Shown one piece after another: positions 1 through 6,837 of a DNA stretch of 9,371 bases. The notes under the pieces are model-generated. The model was not told where the DNA came from, ran no database searches, and saw only the letters and a list, made by a program, of their open reading frames with translations. Numbering within the stretch: the first letter of the stretch is position 1; each line of letters opens with the position of its first letter. Made by a program: the position numbers and the translations under genes. This stretch comes from DATBLZ01 sp036555065. GTDB taxonomy: Bacteria; Pseudomonadota; Gammaproteobacteria; Steroidobacterales; Rariloculaceae. The stretch spans positions 1 to 9,371 of the forward strand of contig DATBLZ010000011.1 of NCBI GenBank assembly GCA_036555065.1, given 5' to 3'.

Positions 1-12
1 CTAGTGAGATAT

Positions 13-29
13 AGTTAAATGCGTTAACT
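13..29. repeat. Inverted repeat upstream of pilM (6-5-6)
   Basis: AGTTAA (13-18) and TTAACT (24-29) are perfect reverse complements separated by five bases. The right arm coincides with the candidate -35 hexamer of the pilM promoter, so a protein bound here could affect transcription. No known operator consensus is recognised, and a 6-base palindrome in an AT-rich patch can arise by chance. Confidence 0.35.
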
Positions 30-52
30 CTGGACGTGCGTAGCATTCTAAC
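24..52 (+). promoter_or_regulatory. Weak candidate sigma-70 promoter for pilM operon
   Basis: TTAACT (24-29) matches 4 of 6 bases of the -35 consensus and TCTAAC (47-52) matches 4 of 6 of the -10 consensus, with an ideal 17-base spacer. The patch is clearly more AT-rich than the genes that follow. A promoter is expected here because the pil operon starts at pilM, but the hexamers are weak and the true promoter could lie left of the window. Confidence 0.3.
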
Positions 53-69
53 CCAACTGCGCGAGTTGG
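53..69 (+). promoter_or_regulatory. Small hairpin in pilM leader, next to the ribosome binding site
   Basis: CCAACT (53-58) pairs perfectly with AGTTGG (64-69) around a five-base GCGCG loop. The 3' arm ends in the GG that begins the purine-rich stretch GGAAAGGA (68-75), the pilM Shine-Dalgarno region. If it folds in the mRNA it would lie directly beside the ribosome binding site and could tune pilM translation. It could equally be a protein-binding palindrome or chance. Confidence 0.35.
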
Positions 70-81
70 AAAGGAAAAGCG

Positions 82-1143
82 GTGTTTGCGAGTCGCAACA
101 AACGGTCCCTCATCGGCCTTGACATAACGACTTCGTCCGTCAAGCTCGTCGAGCTCGGCGGCGCCGGCCGTGGTTACCGCGTCGAGTCATTCGCCGCCGA
201 GGCGACACCTCCGAATGCCATCAATGAAAAAGCGATCGTCGATGCCGACGCCGTCGGCGAAGCGATCAGGCGCGCGGTGAAACGTTCCGGCACGAAGACC
301 CGCGAGGTCGCGATCGCGATCAGCGGTGACGCCGCAATCACGAAAGTGATTCAAATGCCGAAGAACCTCAGCGTCGCAGATCTCGAGAGTCAGGTCGAGC
401 TGCAGGCGGACCAATACATCCCGTTCCCGATGGAAGAGGTCAGCTACGACTTCGAGGTCATCGGCCAGAGCGAGCGCGACCCCGACATGCAGGACGTCCT
501 TCTCGTCGCGACTCGTACCGAGAACGTCGAGCAGCGTCGTGCGGCCGTCGAAGCAGCAGGGCTCCTGCCGCGCGTCGTCGACGTCGAGGCATTCGCCGTC
601 GAGAACGCGTGCCAGCTCTTGACCCATCAAATGCCCGATGCGGGCGCCGACAAGTTCGTCGCGATCGTCGACTTCGGTGCAAGCACGACGACGTTCAGCG
701 TGCTCAAGGATCTCAAAGTCATCTACACGCGCGATTTCGCTTTCGGCGGGCAGCAGCTCACTGAGGAAATTATGCGCACCTACGGGCTCAGCATGGAGGA
801 CGCCGGCCGCGCGAAAAAGGAAGGCGGGCTCCCGAGCAACTACCAGCCCGAGGTGCTCGACGCTTTCATAGACGACATGTCGCAACAGGTCAGCCGGTCC
901 CTGCAGTTCTTCCTTGCCTCGGGCAGCGGCCGCGACCAACCCGATCAGATTCTGATTTGCGGCGGCTGCGCCAACATTCCCGGTGTTGCCGATGTCATCG
1001 GTAGCCACGTCGGCTTGCCGACCGAGATCGGCGATCCGCTCGGCCAGATGAAATTGTCGTCGCGCGCGAAGGCTCAGGGCGTTCAAAAAGACGCGACCGC
1101 GTTGTTGACCGCTTGCGGACTTGCTTTGAGGAGCTTCGACTAA
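82..1143 (+). CDS. pilM: PilM, type IV pilus assembly ATPase-like (actin-fold) protein
   Basis: PilM is the cytoplasmic member of the PilMNOP alignment subcomplex of the type IV pilus. It has an actin/FtsA-like fold, binds nucleotide and docks on the cytoplasmic tail of PilN. The 353-residue product matches the usual length of about 354. Visible motifs are the N-terminal phosphate loop GLDITTSSVKLVEL (12-25), the family stretch QADQYIPFPMEEV (108-120), the second phosphate motif DFGASTTTF (197-205) and the adenosine motif ICGGCANIPG (292-301). It starts at GTG, with GGAAAGGA at 68-75 six bases upstream; no ATG competes nearby. The TAA stop shares its last base with the pilN ATG, so the two are probably translationally coupled. 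It is intact and the first gene of the pil operon. The family assignment is very secure. Confidence 0.97.
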   Translation: MFASRNKRSLIGLDITTSSVKLVELGGAGRGYRVESFAAEATPPNAINEKAIVDADAVGEAIRRAVKRSGTKTREVAIAISGDAAITKVIQMPKNLSVADLESQVELQADQYIPFPMEEVSYDFEVIGQSERDPDMQDVLLVATRTENVEQRRAAVEAAGLLPRVVDVEAFAVENACQLLTHQMPDAGADKFVAIVDFGASTTTFSVLKDLKVIYTRDFAFGGQQLTEEIMRTYGLSMEDAGRAKKEGGLPSNYQPEVLDAFIDDMSQQVSRSLQFFLASGSGRDQPDQILICGGCANIPGVADVIGSHVGLPTEIGDPLGQMKLSSRAKAQGVQKDATALLTACGLALRSFD

Positions 1144-1739
1144 TGCCCAGAATCAACCTCCTTCCCTGGCGCGCAGAGTTACGCGAGAAGAGGAAAAAAG
1201 AGTTCCTCACCGCGATCCTTGCGGCGGTGTTGTGCGGCGGCGGCTTGGCGTACGGCTATAAGCTCGTGAAGCAGGCTGAGATCCGCGGCCAAAACGAGCG
1301 CAATGAGGTTCTGCGCCAGGAGATCGCCGTCCTCGACATGCAGATCGAGGAAATCAACACGCTCGAGGCGCAGAAACAGCGGTTGCTCGCGCGCATGGAG
1401 ATCATCGATCAGCTGCAGAAGTCCCGCCCGGGCGTCGTTCACCTGTTCGATGAGCTCGTGAGCACGCTGCCCGAGGGGACGTATCTCACCGAAGTCAAAC
1501 AGACGAGCGAGCGCATCGAAATTGCGGGCTCGGCGCAGTCGAGCACACGCGTCGCCGCGCTGATGCGCAACATCGATGCCTCCGAATGGTTGCGCGACCC
1601 GGGGCTCGACGTCGTCGAAACCGTCGATGAAGGCGCGGCGCGCAACGCGCAGTTCAAGATATTCGCCCAGCAAAGGGTAGAGGGCGGGGAAGCAGAAGAC
1701 CTCGGAGCCCAAGCTACCCCGCCGGAGGCCGCGCAATGA
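1143..1739 (+). CDS. pilN: PilN, type IV pilus inner-membrane alignment protein
   Basis: PilN is a bitopic inner-membrane protein that links cytoplasmic PilM to periplasmic PilO. The 198-residue product begins with the hallmark cytoplasmic motif INLLPWR (4-10), which inserts into the PilM cleft. It is followed by a basic stretch, one membrane segment (about 22-42), a charged heptad-like coiled coil (about 45-92), and a periplasmic ferredoxin-like domain (about 97-178). I chose ATG 1143 rather than a TTG ten codons upstream because the motif sits right after it and GAGGAG (1128-1133) gives a good Shine-Dalgarno. The start overlaps the pilM stop by one base (TAATG). The stop overlaps pilO by four bases. 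The last 20 or so residues are Ala/Glu/Pro-rich and probably disordered. Confidence 0.96.
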   Translation: MPRINLLPWRAELREKRKKEFLTAILAAVLCGGGLAYGYKLVKQAEIRGQNERNEVLRQEIAVLDMQIEEINTLEAQKQRLLARMEIIDQLQKSRPGVVHLFDELVSTLPEGTYLTEVKQTSERIEIAGSAQSSTRVAALMRNIDASEWLRDPGLDVVETVDEGAARNAQFKIFAQQRVEGGEAEDLGAQATPPEAAQ

Positions 1740-2344
1740 ACATCGTCGAAGAGCTGCGCTCACTCGATATCAACGAGCCTGGACGCTGGCCTCTGCCGTT
1801 TCGGATGGCGGCCATCGCGCTCGTTTTCGTCGCGATCGCCGCCGCAGGCGTCTACTATTTCGTCGTCAGGACCGAGTTCCCGCTGCTCGAGCAGGCGCAG
1901 AACGACGAGCTTGCGCTGAAGGAAACGTTCGAAACCAAACAACGCCGCGCCGCGAATTTCGACGCTTATCGGATACAGCTCGCCGAGATCGAGCGCTCGT
2001 TCGGCACGATGCTGCGCCAACTGCCCGGCAAGACGGAGATTCCGAGCCTGCTCGTCGACATTTCGCAGACCGCGCTCGGCGCCGGACTCGACGAGAACCT
2101 CTTCCAACGCGGCGTCGAAGTGCAGAAGGACTTCTACGCCGAGCAGCCGATCAAGATTCGCTACACGGGCAGCTACCACGAGCTCGGCAATTTCGTAAGC
2201 GGTGTGGCCGGGCTGCCGCGCATCGTGACGTTGCACGATATCAACATCAAACCGGCTTCGAACGACGAGATCGACGTCCTCACGTTGGATGCGACGGCGA
2301 AGACCTATCGCTATCTCGACGAAGACTCCACGGAGGGCGGCTAA
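1736..2344 (+). CDS. pilO: PilO, type IV pilus inner-membrane alignment protein
   Basis: PilO is a bitopic inner-membrane protein that heterodimerises with PilN through coiled coil and periplasmic domains and recruits PilP. The 202-residue product has a short cytoplasmic N terminus, a membrane segment at about 24-44, a coiled-coil region at about 48-90 and a C-terminal ferredoxin-like domain at about 100-195. The family pattern ALGAGL (113-118) and the SYHELGNFVSGVAGLPRIV stretch (146-164) are clear. ATG 1736 overlaps the pilN stop as ATGA, and GGAGG (1724-1728) lies seven bases upstream, so it has both coupling and a strong binding site. The TAA stop shares a base with the pilP ATG. It is intact. 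Confidence 0.96.
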   Translation: MNIVEELRSLDINEPGRWPLPFRMAAIALVFVAIAAAGVYYFVVRTEFPLLEQAQNDELALKETFETKQRRAANFDAYRIQLAEIERSFGTMLRQLPGKTEIPSLLVDISQTALGAGLDENLFQRGVEVQKDFYAEQPIKIRYTGSYHELGNFVSGVAGLPRIVTLHDINIKPASNDEIDVLTLDATAKTYRYLDEDSTEGG

Positions 2345-2874
2345 TGCAACACCGATTACACGCGAGCGTTCGCTGGGCCGCCGTTGCGGCGCTCGTAGCT
2401 TTGGTGAGCGGCTGCGGAGCCAAAATGGACGAGCTGCGAACGTATATCGACTCGGTCAAGGCTCGCCCCGGCGGCCGAATCGAGCCGTTGCCCGAGATCC
2501 GCCCCGCGCCGAGCTTCGTCTACGTGGCCGGCGATCGGCGCTCGCCGTTCGTGCCCGATTTGCAGCAGCAGCGCACGAGCAGCAACCCGAACGCGGTCGA
2601 AGGACCGGATCCGAACCGCCCGCGTGAGGAGCTCGAGAAGTTTCCGCTCGATACATTGCACATGGTCGGCACGCTCAGCAACCACAGCGGAACTTTCGCG
2701 CTCGTGCAAGACCCGGGCGGTCTCGTTTGGAAGGTGACCGTCGGTAATCACATGGGCCAGAACTACGGTCGCGTCCAGTCGATCACGGATTCGGAGATTC
2801 AGCTCGTGGAGATCATCTCCGACGGCCTCGGCGGCTTCCTCGAGCGTCCGGCCGGCATCGGTTTGAGCGATTGA
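2344..2874 (+). CDS. pilP: PilP, type IV pilus assembly lipoprotein
   Basis: PilP is an inner-membrane-associated lipoprotein that joins the PilN/PilO dimer to the PilQ secretin. The 176-residue product has a lipoprotein signal: Arg10, a hydrophobic stretch (about 12-21) and a lipobox ending VSGC with Cys24 as the lipidated residue. A flexible, Pro-rich region (about 40-95) follows, which in homologues contacts PilO. The C-terminal beta-sandwich domain (about 98-172) has the family patterns FALVQDPGGLVWKV (118-131), VGNHMGQNYGRV (133-144) and DGLGGFLERPA (160-170). ATG 2344 overlaps the pilO stop by one base; GGAGGG at 2332-2337 is a strong binding site inside pilO. After the stop there are 34 bases before pilQ. 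Confidence 0.96.
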   Translation: MQHRLHASVRWAAVAALVALVSGCGAKMDELRTYIDSVKARPGGRIEPLPEIRPAPSFVYVAGDRRSPFVPDLQQQRTSSNPNAVEGPDPNRPREELEKFPLDTLHMVGTLSNHSGTFALVQDPGGLVWKVTVGNHMGQNYGRVQSITDSEIQLVEIISDGLGGFLERPAGIGLSD

Positions 2875-2908
2875 CGACGGAACGAACTGCTTTTAGGGAG
2901 TGAACTTT

Positions 2909-5080
2909 ATGGGTATTTCAGGGTTGTCATCGCGAACAGGTCGTGCCGCGCTTGCGCTCAGCTTCGTTCTCGCGACACTTGTCGGCGCTTCCGAGGCCTT
3001 GGCCCAGGGTGCCGGGCGGCGCCTCGAGGCCATCGAGGTCCAGCCACTCCCTGGTCAACGGCTCGAGCTGCATCTGCGGCACAACCAAGCCGCGCCGGAG
3101 CCGATGAGCTTTACGATCGATGACCCGGCGCGCATCGCCATCGATCTGCCCGATACCGTGATTGCTCTGCCGTCGCGTCGTCAAGACGTGAACTTAGGGC
3201 CGCTCACGACGATTCTGGCCGCCGAGGCCAACGGCCGCACGCGCATCGTGCTCAACCTGAGCCAGCTCGTGCCCTACGCGACCCGTGTCGACGGCAACAA
3301 CGTGATCGTCGAGCTCGGCGGCGAAGGCGCGCAGCCCACATTCTCGGCCCAGCCGGCGCCCCGGACCTCGGCCCCTGCGGCCGCGGCGCTTGCGGGTCCG
3401 CGCAGCATCAACAACATCGACTTCCGCCGCGGCGCAGATGGCGCGGGCCAAGTCATCGTCGAGCTCAACGACCCACGCACCACCGTCGACGTGCGCGAAG
3501 AGGGCGGACGAGTCGTCGTCGATTTCGCCAACACGGAGCTGCCCGCGGAGCTCCTGCGCCGCCTCGATGTCACCGATTTCGCAACCCCCGTCGCGACCGT
3601 CGACGCGCTGCGTGCCGCCGGTACGGCGCGTCTCGTCGTGACGCCCTCGGGCAATTACGAACAAGTCGCGTATCAGGCCGACAATGTCTTCACTCTCGAG
3701 CTCAAGCAGCCGCCGGAGGTCGAGCCGGAAGTGGCCGGTGCCTTCGAGGCCGACCGCGAGTACACGGGCGACCCGCTGACTCTGACGTTCCAGGACCTCG
3801 AGACGCGCGCCGTGCTCCAGCTGCTCGCAGATTTCAGCGGCCTCAATATCGTCGTCAGCGACTCGGTGACGGGCAGCGTGACGCTGCGCTTGCAGGACGT
3901 GCCGTGGGACCAGGCGCTCGACATCGTGATGACCACGAAAGGTCTCGACATGCGGCGTAACGGCAACGTCGTCATCGTCGCCCCGGCCGAGGAGATCGCG
4001 GCTCGCGAGCAGGCGCTGCTCGAGGCGCGCAACGCGCTCCAGGAAATCGAGCCGCTGCGCTCGGAGTTCATTCAGGTCAATTACGCGAAAGCCGCCGATC
4101 TCGCCGAGCTCATCACTGGCAGCGGCGAAAACGCGCTGATCTCGGAGCGCGGCAGCGTCGCTATCGACGAACGTACCAATACGCTGCTCGTGCAGGATAC
4201 GGCCGACCGTCTCGCCGACATTCGCCGGCTCGTCACGACGCTCGACATCGCGATCCGCCAGGTGCAAATCGAGTCGCGCATCGTCATCGTCAACGACGAC
4301 TACAACCGCCAGATCGGCGTTCGCTTCGGCGCCACGATGGTCCAAGAGAACTCGTCTAACGGCATGATCTCGATGACCGGCACGTCGGCAGGCTCCGACA
4401 CGATGGTGTCGTCGGCGCTCGACAATCTCGCCGACCCAGCAAACGGAACGCCGTTCCCCGTCGAGATCGGCCCGGCTCTCGAGCGATACAACGTGAACTT
4501 GCCCGTCGGGAACCCGGCAGGCTCGATTGCGCTTGCGATTCTCGATTCCGATTACCTCGTCGATCTCGAGCTCTCGGCGCTGCAAGCCGAAGGCAACGGC
4601 GAGATCTATTCGACGCCGCGCGTGATCGTCTCGAACAACGCCCAGGCGCGAATCTCTCAGGGTGTGGAGATCCCGTACCAGGAATCGTCCTCGAGCGGCG
4701 CGACGACAACCCAGTTCAAGGAAGCCGTGCTGAGCCTCACCGTCACGCCGCAAATCACGCCCGATGACCGCATCATCATGGAGCTTCTCGTCACGAAGGA
4801 CTCGGTCGGCGACATCGTGCCGACGGGCACCGGCGGATTCGTGCCGAGCATCGATACGCGCGACGTCCAGACGAGCGTGCTCGTCAACGACGGCGAGACG
4901 GTCGTTCTCGGCGGCATCTACGAGACCGAGAACCGCGACAACGTGAACAAGGTCCCCGTGCTCGGCGACATTCCGGGCCTCGGTTTCCTGTTCCGCAGCA
5001 AGAATACAACCAGCAATCGCGCCGAGCTCTTGATTTTCGTGACCCCGCGGATCCTCCGCGACGGCGCCCGCATCCAGTAA
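2909..5080 (+). CDS. pilQ: PilQ, type IV pilus outer-membrane secretin
   Basis: PilQ forms the multimeric outer-membrane channel through which the pilus passes. The 723-residue product has a Sec signal peptide with likely cleavage after Ala32 (SEALA|QG). Two AMIN-type peptidoglycan-binding domains follow (about 38-137 and 166-266), separated by an Ala/Pro-rich linker (about 142-163). Next come an STN/N0 domain (about 288-358), an N1 secretin domain (about 386-448) and the secretin barrel (about 555-715) with the hallmark VPVLGDIPGLGFLFR (682-696) and IFVTPRIL (709-716). ATG 2909 is preferred over an in-frame GTG at 2900, because AGGGAG (2895-2900) is ideally placed for the ATG but overlaps the GTG. 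Length and domain order are normal. It is the last gene of the pil block, followed by the REP-like hairpin. Confidence 0.97.
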   Translation: MGISGLSSRTGRAALALSFVLATLVGASEALAQGAGRRLEAIEVQPLPGQRLELHLRHNQAAPEPMSFTIDDPARIAIDLPDTVIALPSRRQDVNLGPLTTILAAEANGRTRIVLNLSQLVPYATRVDGNNVIVELGGEGAQPTFSAQPAPRTSAPAAAALAGPRSINNIDFRRGADGAGQVIVELNDPRTTVDVREEGGRVVVDFANTELPAELLRRLDVTDFATPVATVDALRAAGTARLVVTPSGNYEQVAYQADNVFTLELKQPPEVEPEVAGAFEADREYTGDPLTLTFQDLETRAVLQLLADFSGLNIVVSDSVTGSVTLRLQDVPWDQALDIVMTTKGLDMRRNGNVVIVAPAEEIAAREQALLEARNALQEIEPLRSEFIQVNYAKAADLAELITGSGENALISERGSVAIDERTNTLLVQDTADRLADIRRLVTTLDIAIRQVQIESRIVIVNDDYNRQIGVRFGATMVQENSSNGMISMTGTSAGSDTMVSSALDNLADPANGTPFPVEIGPALERYNVNLPVGNPAGSIALAILDSDYLVDLELSALQAEGNGEIYSTPRVIVSNNAQARISQGVEIPYQESSSSGATTTQFKEAVLSLTVTPQITPDDRIIMELLVTKDSVGDIVPTGTGGFVPSIDTRDVQTSVLVNDGETVVLGGIYETENRDNVNKVPVLGDIPGLGFLFRSKNTTSNRAELLIFVTPRILRDGARIQ

Positions 5081-5100
5081 GCGCCCGGCGCAGCACTTGT

Positions 5101-5153
5101 GTGGGAGCGACTTTAGTCGCGATGTAAAGCATCGCGGCTGAAGCCGCTCCTAC
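5101..5153. repeat. REP-like inverted pair (BIME-like) forming one long hairpin
   Basis: Two 22-base units face each other, at 5101-5122 and, reverse-complemented, at 5132-5153, separated by nine bases. They agree at 18 of 22 positions and share the head GTRGGAGCG. Each unit folds alone: GCGACT/AGTCGC at 5107-5120 and GCGGCT/AGCCGC at 5134-5147. Two of the four differences are compensatory (an A:T pair in one, G:C in the other). Together they form a stem from 5101 to 5153 with a TAAAG loop (5125-5129) and only one mismatch (5110/5144) apart from G:T wobbles. The head and hairpin resemble REP elements moved by TnpA-REP (RAYT) transposases in Xanthomonadales and Pseudomonas. No T-run follows, so it is not a standard terminator, though it may stabilise the pilQ transcript end or separate pil from aro expression. 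Confidence 0.85.
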
Positions 5154-5166
5154 GAGCCGCTCCTAC
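5154..5166. repeat. Partial third REP arm, tandem copy of the preceding 13 bases
   Basis: GAGCCGCTCCTAC (5154-5166) directly repeats AAGCCGCTCCTAC (5141-5153) with one difference. It is the outer half of a further inverted REP unit without its other arm. It looks like a local duplication or the remains of a degraded unit. The remaining 30 bases before aroK hold only its ribosome binding region. Confidence 0.75.
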
Positions 5167-5196
5167 CTGTTTCCGCGCGTGTATCCTTAAGGGTGC

Positions 5197-5736
5197 ATGT
5201 CGGGGAAGCGCAATATCTATCTGATCGGGCCGATGGGCTCGGGCAAGACTGCCGTCGGCAAGGAGCTCGCCAAGGGCCTCGGGCTCGACTTCCTCGATTC
5301 GGACCTCGAGATCGAGAAGCGCACGGGCGTCGACATCCCGTACATCTTCGAGAAGGAAGGCGAGGCGGGCTTTCGCGCCCGCGAGGCCGCAGTCATCGCC
5401 GACTTGTGCAAGCTCGAGGGCGTCGTCGTGGCAACGGGCGGCGGCGCAGTATTGAACGATCGCAGCCGCGAGCGACTTGCGGCCACGGGCCTCGTGATCT
5501 ACCTCAGAACCGAAGTCGAGGAGCAGCTCAAACGCACGCGGCGCACGCTGGATCGCCCACTGCTCGCGAACGGCAATCGTCGCGAAACGCTCGAGCGCCT
5601 CGCGCAAGTGCGCGCGCCGCTCTACGCCGAGATCGCCGACATCAGTCTCGATACGAGCGGAAAGCGCGTGCGCGCCGTTGCGGCGACACTCGTCACGCTC
5701 GTCGGAAAGCACGGGTTTGCGCCGTTGCAAAAGTGA
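5197..5736 (+). CDS. aroK: Shikimate kinase (AroK)
   Basis: AroK phosphorylates the 3-hydroxyl of shikimate with ATP, the fifth step of the chorismate pathway, in the cytoplasm. The 179-residue product has normal length and a complete active site: P-loop GPMGSGKT (11-18), shikimate-binding DSD (34-36), Arg60 in GFRARE, the GGG turn (81-83), the lid region with RTLDRPLL (116-123, Arg120) and Arg139 in VRAPLY. ATG 5197 is chosen because MSGKRNIYLIGPMGSGKT aligns with the usual AroK N terminus. AAGGG at 5189-5193 is a plausible but close Shine-Dalgarno. No convincing promoter is seen between the REP hairpin and the start (TATCCT at 5182-5187 lacks a -35 partner), so read-through from pilQ is likely. 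AroK rather than AroL is indicated by the pilQ-aroK-aroB context. Confidence 0.97.
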   Translation: MSGKRNIYLIGPMGSGKTAVGKELAKGLGLDFLDSDLEIEKRTGVDIPYIFEKEGEAGFRAREAAVIADLCKLEGVVVATGGGAVLNDRSRERLAATGLVIYLRTEVEEQLKRTRRTLDRPLLANGNRRETLERLAQVRAPLYAEIADISLDTSGKRVRAVAATLVTLVGKHGFAPLQK

Positions 5737-5760
5737 GCGCCGCCTGAGAACCTTGCGGCC

Positions 5761-6837
5761 GTGGTCTCGGTCACCGTAGAGCTCGGCGCACGCAGTTACA
5801 CGATCCGTATCGGATCGGGCCTCTTGTCGGACCGCCGTCTTCTCGCTAGCGAGATCCGCGCCGACCAAGTGCTAATCGTCACTAACGCTGTCGTCGCGAG
5901 CCTCTATGCCGAACGTCTGCAGGCGAGCTTGGGCGGACGCGAGATCGCCGTCTGCGTGCTGCCCGACGGCGAGCAGCACAAGACGCTCGCGACCTTTGCG
6001 ACGATCATCGATCGCTTGATCGAGTCGCGCTTCCGCCGCGACTGCTGCATCGTCGCGCTCGGTGGCGGCGTCGTCGGCGACGTCGCCGGGTTTGCGGCGG
6101 CTTCGTACCAGCGCGGCGTCGATTACGTGCAGGTGCCGACGACGCTGCTCGCCCAAGTCGACTCATCCGTCGGCGGGAAAACGGCGGTGAATCACCCAAG
6201 CGCGAAGAACATGATCGGCGCATTCCATCAGCCGAAGGCCGTGATCGCGGATACCGCGACGCTGGCGACGCTGCCGCGGCGCGAGCTCGGCGCCGGTATC
6301 GCCGAAATCATCAAGTACGGCCTCATCGCCGACGCGGACCTCTTCGCGTGGCTCGAGGAGCACGTCGAAGACTTGCTCGCGCTCGACGAGCCGTCCCTCG
6401 AGCATGCGATCGAGCGCAGCTGCGCGATCAAAGCAGAGATCGTTGCCGAGGATGAGCGCGAGAAGGGCAAGAGAGCTCTGCTGAATTACGGCCACACCTT
6501 CGGCCATGCGCTCGAGTCGATCGGTCGCTATGAACGTTGGCTGCACGGCGAGGCCGTTGCGATCGGCATGGAGATCGCCGCGAATGTATCGGCCGAGCTC
6601 GGCTGGCTCGGCAAACCCGAGCGCGAGCGCGTTTCGCGTCTACTCAGCGCAGCACGACTGCCGCGTACCGCGCCGGGGGTCGCTGCCGAGGACGTCCTCG
6701 CGCACCTGCAGCTCGACAAGAAGGTCGCGCGCGAAGGCGTGAGGCTCGTGCTGCTCAAAGGGATCGGCCGCGCCGTCGTGACGCCGGCCCCGGAGCGCGC
6801 CGCGCTCCGCGCTGCGATCGAACGTCAACTTCACTAA
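5761..6837 (+). CDS. aroB: 3-dehydroquinate synthase (AroB)
   Basis: AroB converts DAHP to 3-dehydroquinate, the second shikimate-pathway step, using NAD and a divalent metal. The 358-residue product is of usual length. Motifs are PDGEQHKT (68-75), the NAD-binding GGGVVGD (101-107), PTTLLAQVDSSVGGKTAVNH (126-145), and the metal ligands Glu182 (in AEIIKYG), His245 (in NYGHTFGHALE) and His262 (in WLHGEAV). It starts at GTG, 24 bases after aroK. The upstream reading frame is closed by the aroK stop itself and holds no other usual start, and the first residues align with known AroB. No strong Shine-Dalgarno is visible (GAGAA at 5746-5750 is the best), so it may depend on translation of aroK. The TAA stop shares a base with the next ATG. 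Confidence 0.97.
   Translation: MVSVTVELGARSYTIRIGSGLLSDRRLLASEIRADQVLIVTNAVVASLYAERLQASLGGREIAVCVLPDGEQHKTLATFATIIDRLIESRFRRDCCIVALGGGVVGDVAGFAAASYQRGVDYVQVPTTLLAQVDSSVGGKTAVNHPSAKNMIGAFHQPKAVIADTATLATLPRRELGAGIAEIIKYGLIADADLFAWLEEHVEDLLALDEPSLEHAIERSCAIKAEIVAEDEREKGKRALLNYGHTFGHALESIGRYERWLHGEAVAIGMEIAANVSAELGWLGKPERERVSRLLSAARLPRTAPGVAAEDVLAHLQLDKKVAREGVRLVLLKGIGRAVVTPAPERAALRAAIERQLH

Noticed and set aside
2900..2908. GTG 2900 as the pilQ start
   Set aside because: It overlaps the AGGGAG binding site that is well spaced for ATG 2909.
3194..4753. A 519-codon open frame on the - strand inside pilQ
   Set aside because: It is the mirror of pilQ in GC-rich DNA with strong third-position bias. 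Its product is Arg/Asp/Val-rich with no recognisable domain, while pilQ on the other strand is complete and conserved.
5081..5091. GCGCCCGGCGC palindrome just after pilQ as a terminator
   Set aside because: The perfect arms leave only a one-base loop and no T-run follows. The longer REP-like hairpin nearby also lacks a T-run, so no intrinsic terminator is called.
5193..5747. A 184-codon + strand frame over aroK starting at GTG 5193
   Set aside because: Its product is Arg-rich and unlike any family, whereas the overlapping frame is a textbook shikimate kinase.
6537..6836. An upstream 100-codon extension of the dGTPase-like gene into aroB
   Set aside because: The extension is Arg-rich shadow of aroB; family similarity begins just after ATG 6837, which overlaps the aroB stop in the usual way.
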